A stretch of DNA of 32,036 bases from an uncultured Butyricicoccus sp. (GTDB lineage: Bacteria > Bacillota > Clostridia > Oscillospirales > Butyricicoccaceae), in NCBI GenBank assembly GCA_944384745.1, contig CALWUO010000021.1, forward strand, positions 1 to 32,036, in the 5' to 3' direction. Both the position numbers and the translations under genes were made by a program. Positions 30,796-32,036 of this stretch are shown in pieces. Within the stretch, counting starts at the first letter, position 1, and every line of letters starts with the position of its first letter. The notes beneath the pieces were generated by a model, which was not told the origin of the DNA, made no database searches, and worked only from the letters and a program-made list of their open reading frames with translations.

Positions 30796-31662
30796 TTAAA
30801 AATTATTTTGTGTGCGAATTTTTGTTAAAAAAGTTTCATTAAATATCTTTTTTAAAGTATTTTCTGCATTTTTCGCTTTATCCTCATCGCTGAACAATCC
30901 AAATACAGTAGGCCCTGAACCACTCATAACCGTACCATCACAGCCACATTCTAGCATAATATCCTCAATTTGTGAAATTTCTTCATGGTCTGAACCTGTA
31001 ACCTCTTCCATAACATTGTAAAGCCTATGACAAATACCAGCATAATCAGCTTTTTTTAGTGCCTCTATCATTCCATTTGTATCTGGGTGTACTGGCAAAT
31101 CTCCTCCGTTCATTCTGGAGTAAATTTTAGCTGTCACAACAGAAAAATCTGGTTTGCAAATAACCACAAAACACTCAGGCATTTTTTCAAGTGGGGTTAA
31201 AATTTCACCTATACCCTCAGCAAGCATAGAACCACCTTTAATACAATAAGGCACATCAGCACCTATTTTAACACCTATTTCACAAAGTGTATCAATGCTT
31301 AAATTTGTGTTATACATTTTATTAAGTCCACGCAGTACAGCCGCTGCATTTGATGAACCACCAGCAAGTCCAGCCGCTACTGGAATACGTTTTACAAGTT
31401 CGATTTCAAGTGATGGATTTTGTATTTTTGTATATTCAAAAAATTCATTTGCTGCTCTTACAGCTAAATTTGTATTATCATCAGGTAAAAACTTTAAATT
31501 GCTTTTAATTTTTATACCTTGTTTATCGCTTTTAGACAGTATGACATCATCATGCAATTCTACTGACTGCATAACCATTTTAACCGAATGATAACCATTT
31601 TCAAGTTTACCAGTGACATCAAGGGTTAAATTTATTTTTGCATATGCTTTTTCTAAAATCAT
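30796..31662 (-). CDS. ispE: 4-diphosphocytidyl-2-C-methyl-D-erythritol kinase
   Basis: Phosphorylates CDP-methylerythritol in the non-mevalonate isoprenoid pathway. The 288-residue GHMP kinase begins AYAKINLTLDV. It has the ATP loop PVAAGLAGGSSNAAA at about 91-105, ADVPYCIKGG, and the C-terminal MSGSGPTVFGLF. All are IspE hallmarks. Its ATG overlaps the stop of the upstream PHP gene by 4 bp, so translation is probably coupled. spoIIR follows after 67 bp. Confidence 0.96.
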   Translation of the reverse strand: MILEKAYAKINLTLDVTGKLENGYHSVKMVMQSVELHDDVILSKSDKQGIKIKSNLKFLPDDNTNLAVRAANEFFEYTKIQNPSLEIELVKRIPVAAGLAGGSSNAAAVLRGLNKMYNTNLSIDTLCEIGVKIGADVPYCIKGGSMLAEGIGEILTPLEKMPECFVVICKPDFSVVTAKIYSRMNGGDLPVHPDTNGMIEALKKADYAGICHRLYNVMEEVTGSDHEEISQIEDIMLECGCDGTVMSGSGPTVFGLFSDEDKAKNAENTLKKIFNETFLTKIRTQNNF

Positions 31663-32036
31663 ATTTTATTTTCTCCAATATATATCTGATTAGGCTTTCT
31701 ATTTTCAAATACAGTTACATATTCAAAACCATTATTAACTGCATGATTTACACATTCTTTTATTCCTCTGCCTATGTCCTTTGCATAATGGGCATCAGAA
31801 CCAATAGAAATCATACTTCCACCCAATCTTTTATATTCTTTAAGCACAAAATCCTCAGGACCAACGTTGTTTAAAAAGCTAAAAAGACCTGCTGCATTTA
31901 TTTCAAGTGCAATTTCTTTATCTATAATTGTTTTAAGCACGGGAGTTACAAGCTCCATATAATTTTCAAAAGATGGTTTAATATTAGCTTTTTCCATTTT
32001 GCGAAGTGGATAATCTATATGAGCAAGCACATCAAA
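31659..32036 (-). CDS. PHP-domain phosphoesterase, histidinol-phosphatase-like (5' end cut by window)
   Basis: Only the C-terminal 125 residues or so are present; the frame is open to the window edge at 32036. The visible part has FDVLAHIDYPLR, EINAAGL and SIGSDAHYAKDIGRG, the last metal-binding motifs of the PHP superfamily. HisK-type histidinol phosphatases and related sugar or nucleotide phosphoesterases share these. With no his genes next to it, the substrate is uncertain. Its TGA overlaps the ispE ATG. Confidence 0.85.
   Translation of the reverse strand, partial: FDVLAHIDYPLRKMEKANIKPSFENYMELVTPVLKTIIDKEIALEINAAGLFSFLNNVGPEDFVLKEYKRLGGSMISIGSDAHYAKDIGRGIKECVNHAVNNGFEYVTVFENRKPNQIYIGENKI

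Noticed and set aside
1..32036. CRISPR array, insertion sequence, prophage or defence island
   Set aside because: No spaced direct repeats, transposase, integrase or nuclease-type genes were found. The content is core metabolism, translation, replication, envelope and sporulation.

Overview
The window reads as a low-GC, spore-forming Firmicute, most likely a gut-type member of the Clostridia. The evidence is strong AGGAGG ribosome-binding sites with many TTG and GTG starts, a T-box leader on pheST, a large Bacillus/Clostridium-type SRP RNA, FabK instead of FabI, IreB, and sporulation genes (spoIIR, a bofC-like gene, a pdaA-like deacetylase). A finer placement is not possible from the sequence alone. 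There are 34 protein genes (one cut by the right edge), one tRNA, one SRP RNA and one T-box. No insertion sequence, prophage, CRISPR array or defence locus was seen. This is mostly core genome.

Region 1 (1-9500): type II fatty acid synthesis. Ten genes on the minus strand form one operon, transcribed fabH-fabK-fabG-fabF-accB-fabZ-accC-accD-accA-acpP, and end at a hairpin terminator (34-73). They supply malonyl-CoA (AccABCD), the carrier (AcpP) and the whole elongation cycle. fabD, which loads malonyl groups onto ACP, is divergent on the plus strand. The operon promoter (TTGACA-N17-TATAAT) has a FabT-like palindrome just after the -10, and fabH appears to start at a rare ATT codon.

Region 2 (9400-13700): a DEAD-box RNA helicase with its own promoter and a hairpin in its leader. 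Two cobalamin genes (cbiET fusion and cbiB) face it and share its bidirectional terminator. Upstream of them lies tRNA-Cys with its own promoter and terminator.

Region 3 (13700-18600): T-box-controlled pheS-pheT, then ireB and an unknown polytopic membrane protein.

Region 4 (18580-25700): prfC, recR, ebfC, dnaX and SRP RNA on the minus strand, keeping the Firmicute order scr-dnaX-ebfC-recR, then a class A penicillin-binding protein.

Region 5 (25700-32036): a forespore/cell-envelope neighbourhood. A bofC-like gene with a textbook sigma-G promoter is followed by a pdaA-like deacetylase. On the minus strand are DAHP synthase, a membrane-anchored amidase, an O-antigen-ligase-like protein, spoIIR, ispE and the C-terminal part of a PHP phosphoesterase.

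The points most worth a second look are the ATT start of fabH with its operator, the rearranged fab cluster, the leader hairpin of the helicase gene, the isolated cbiET-cbiB pair, and the predicted sigma-G unit. No convincing new multi-gene system was found.
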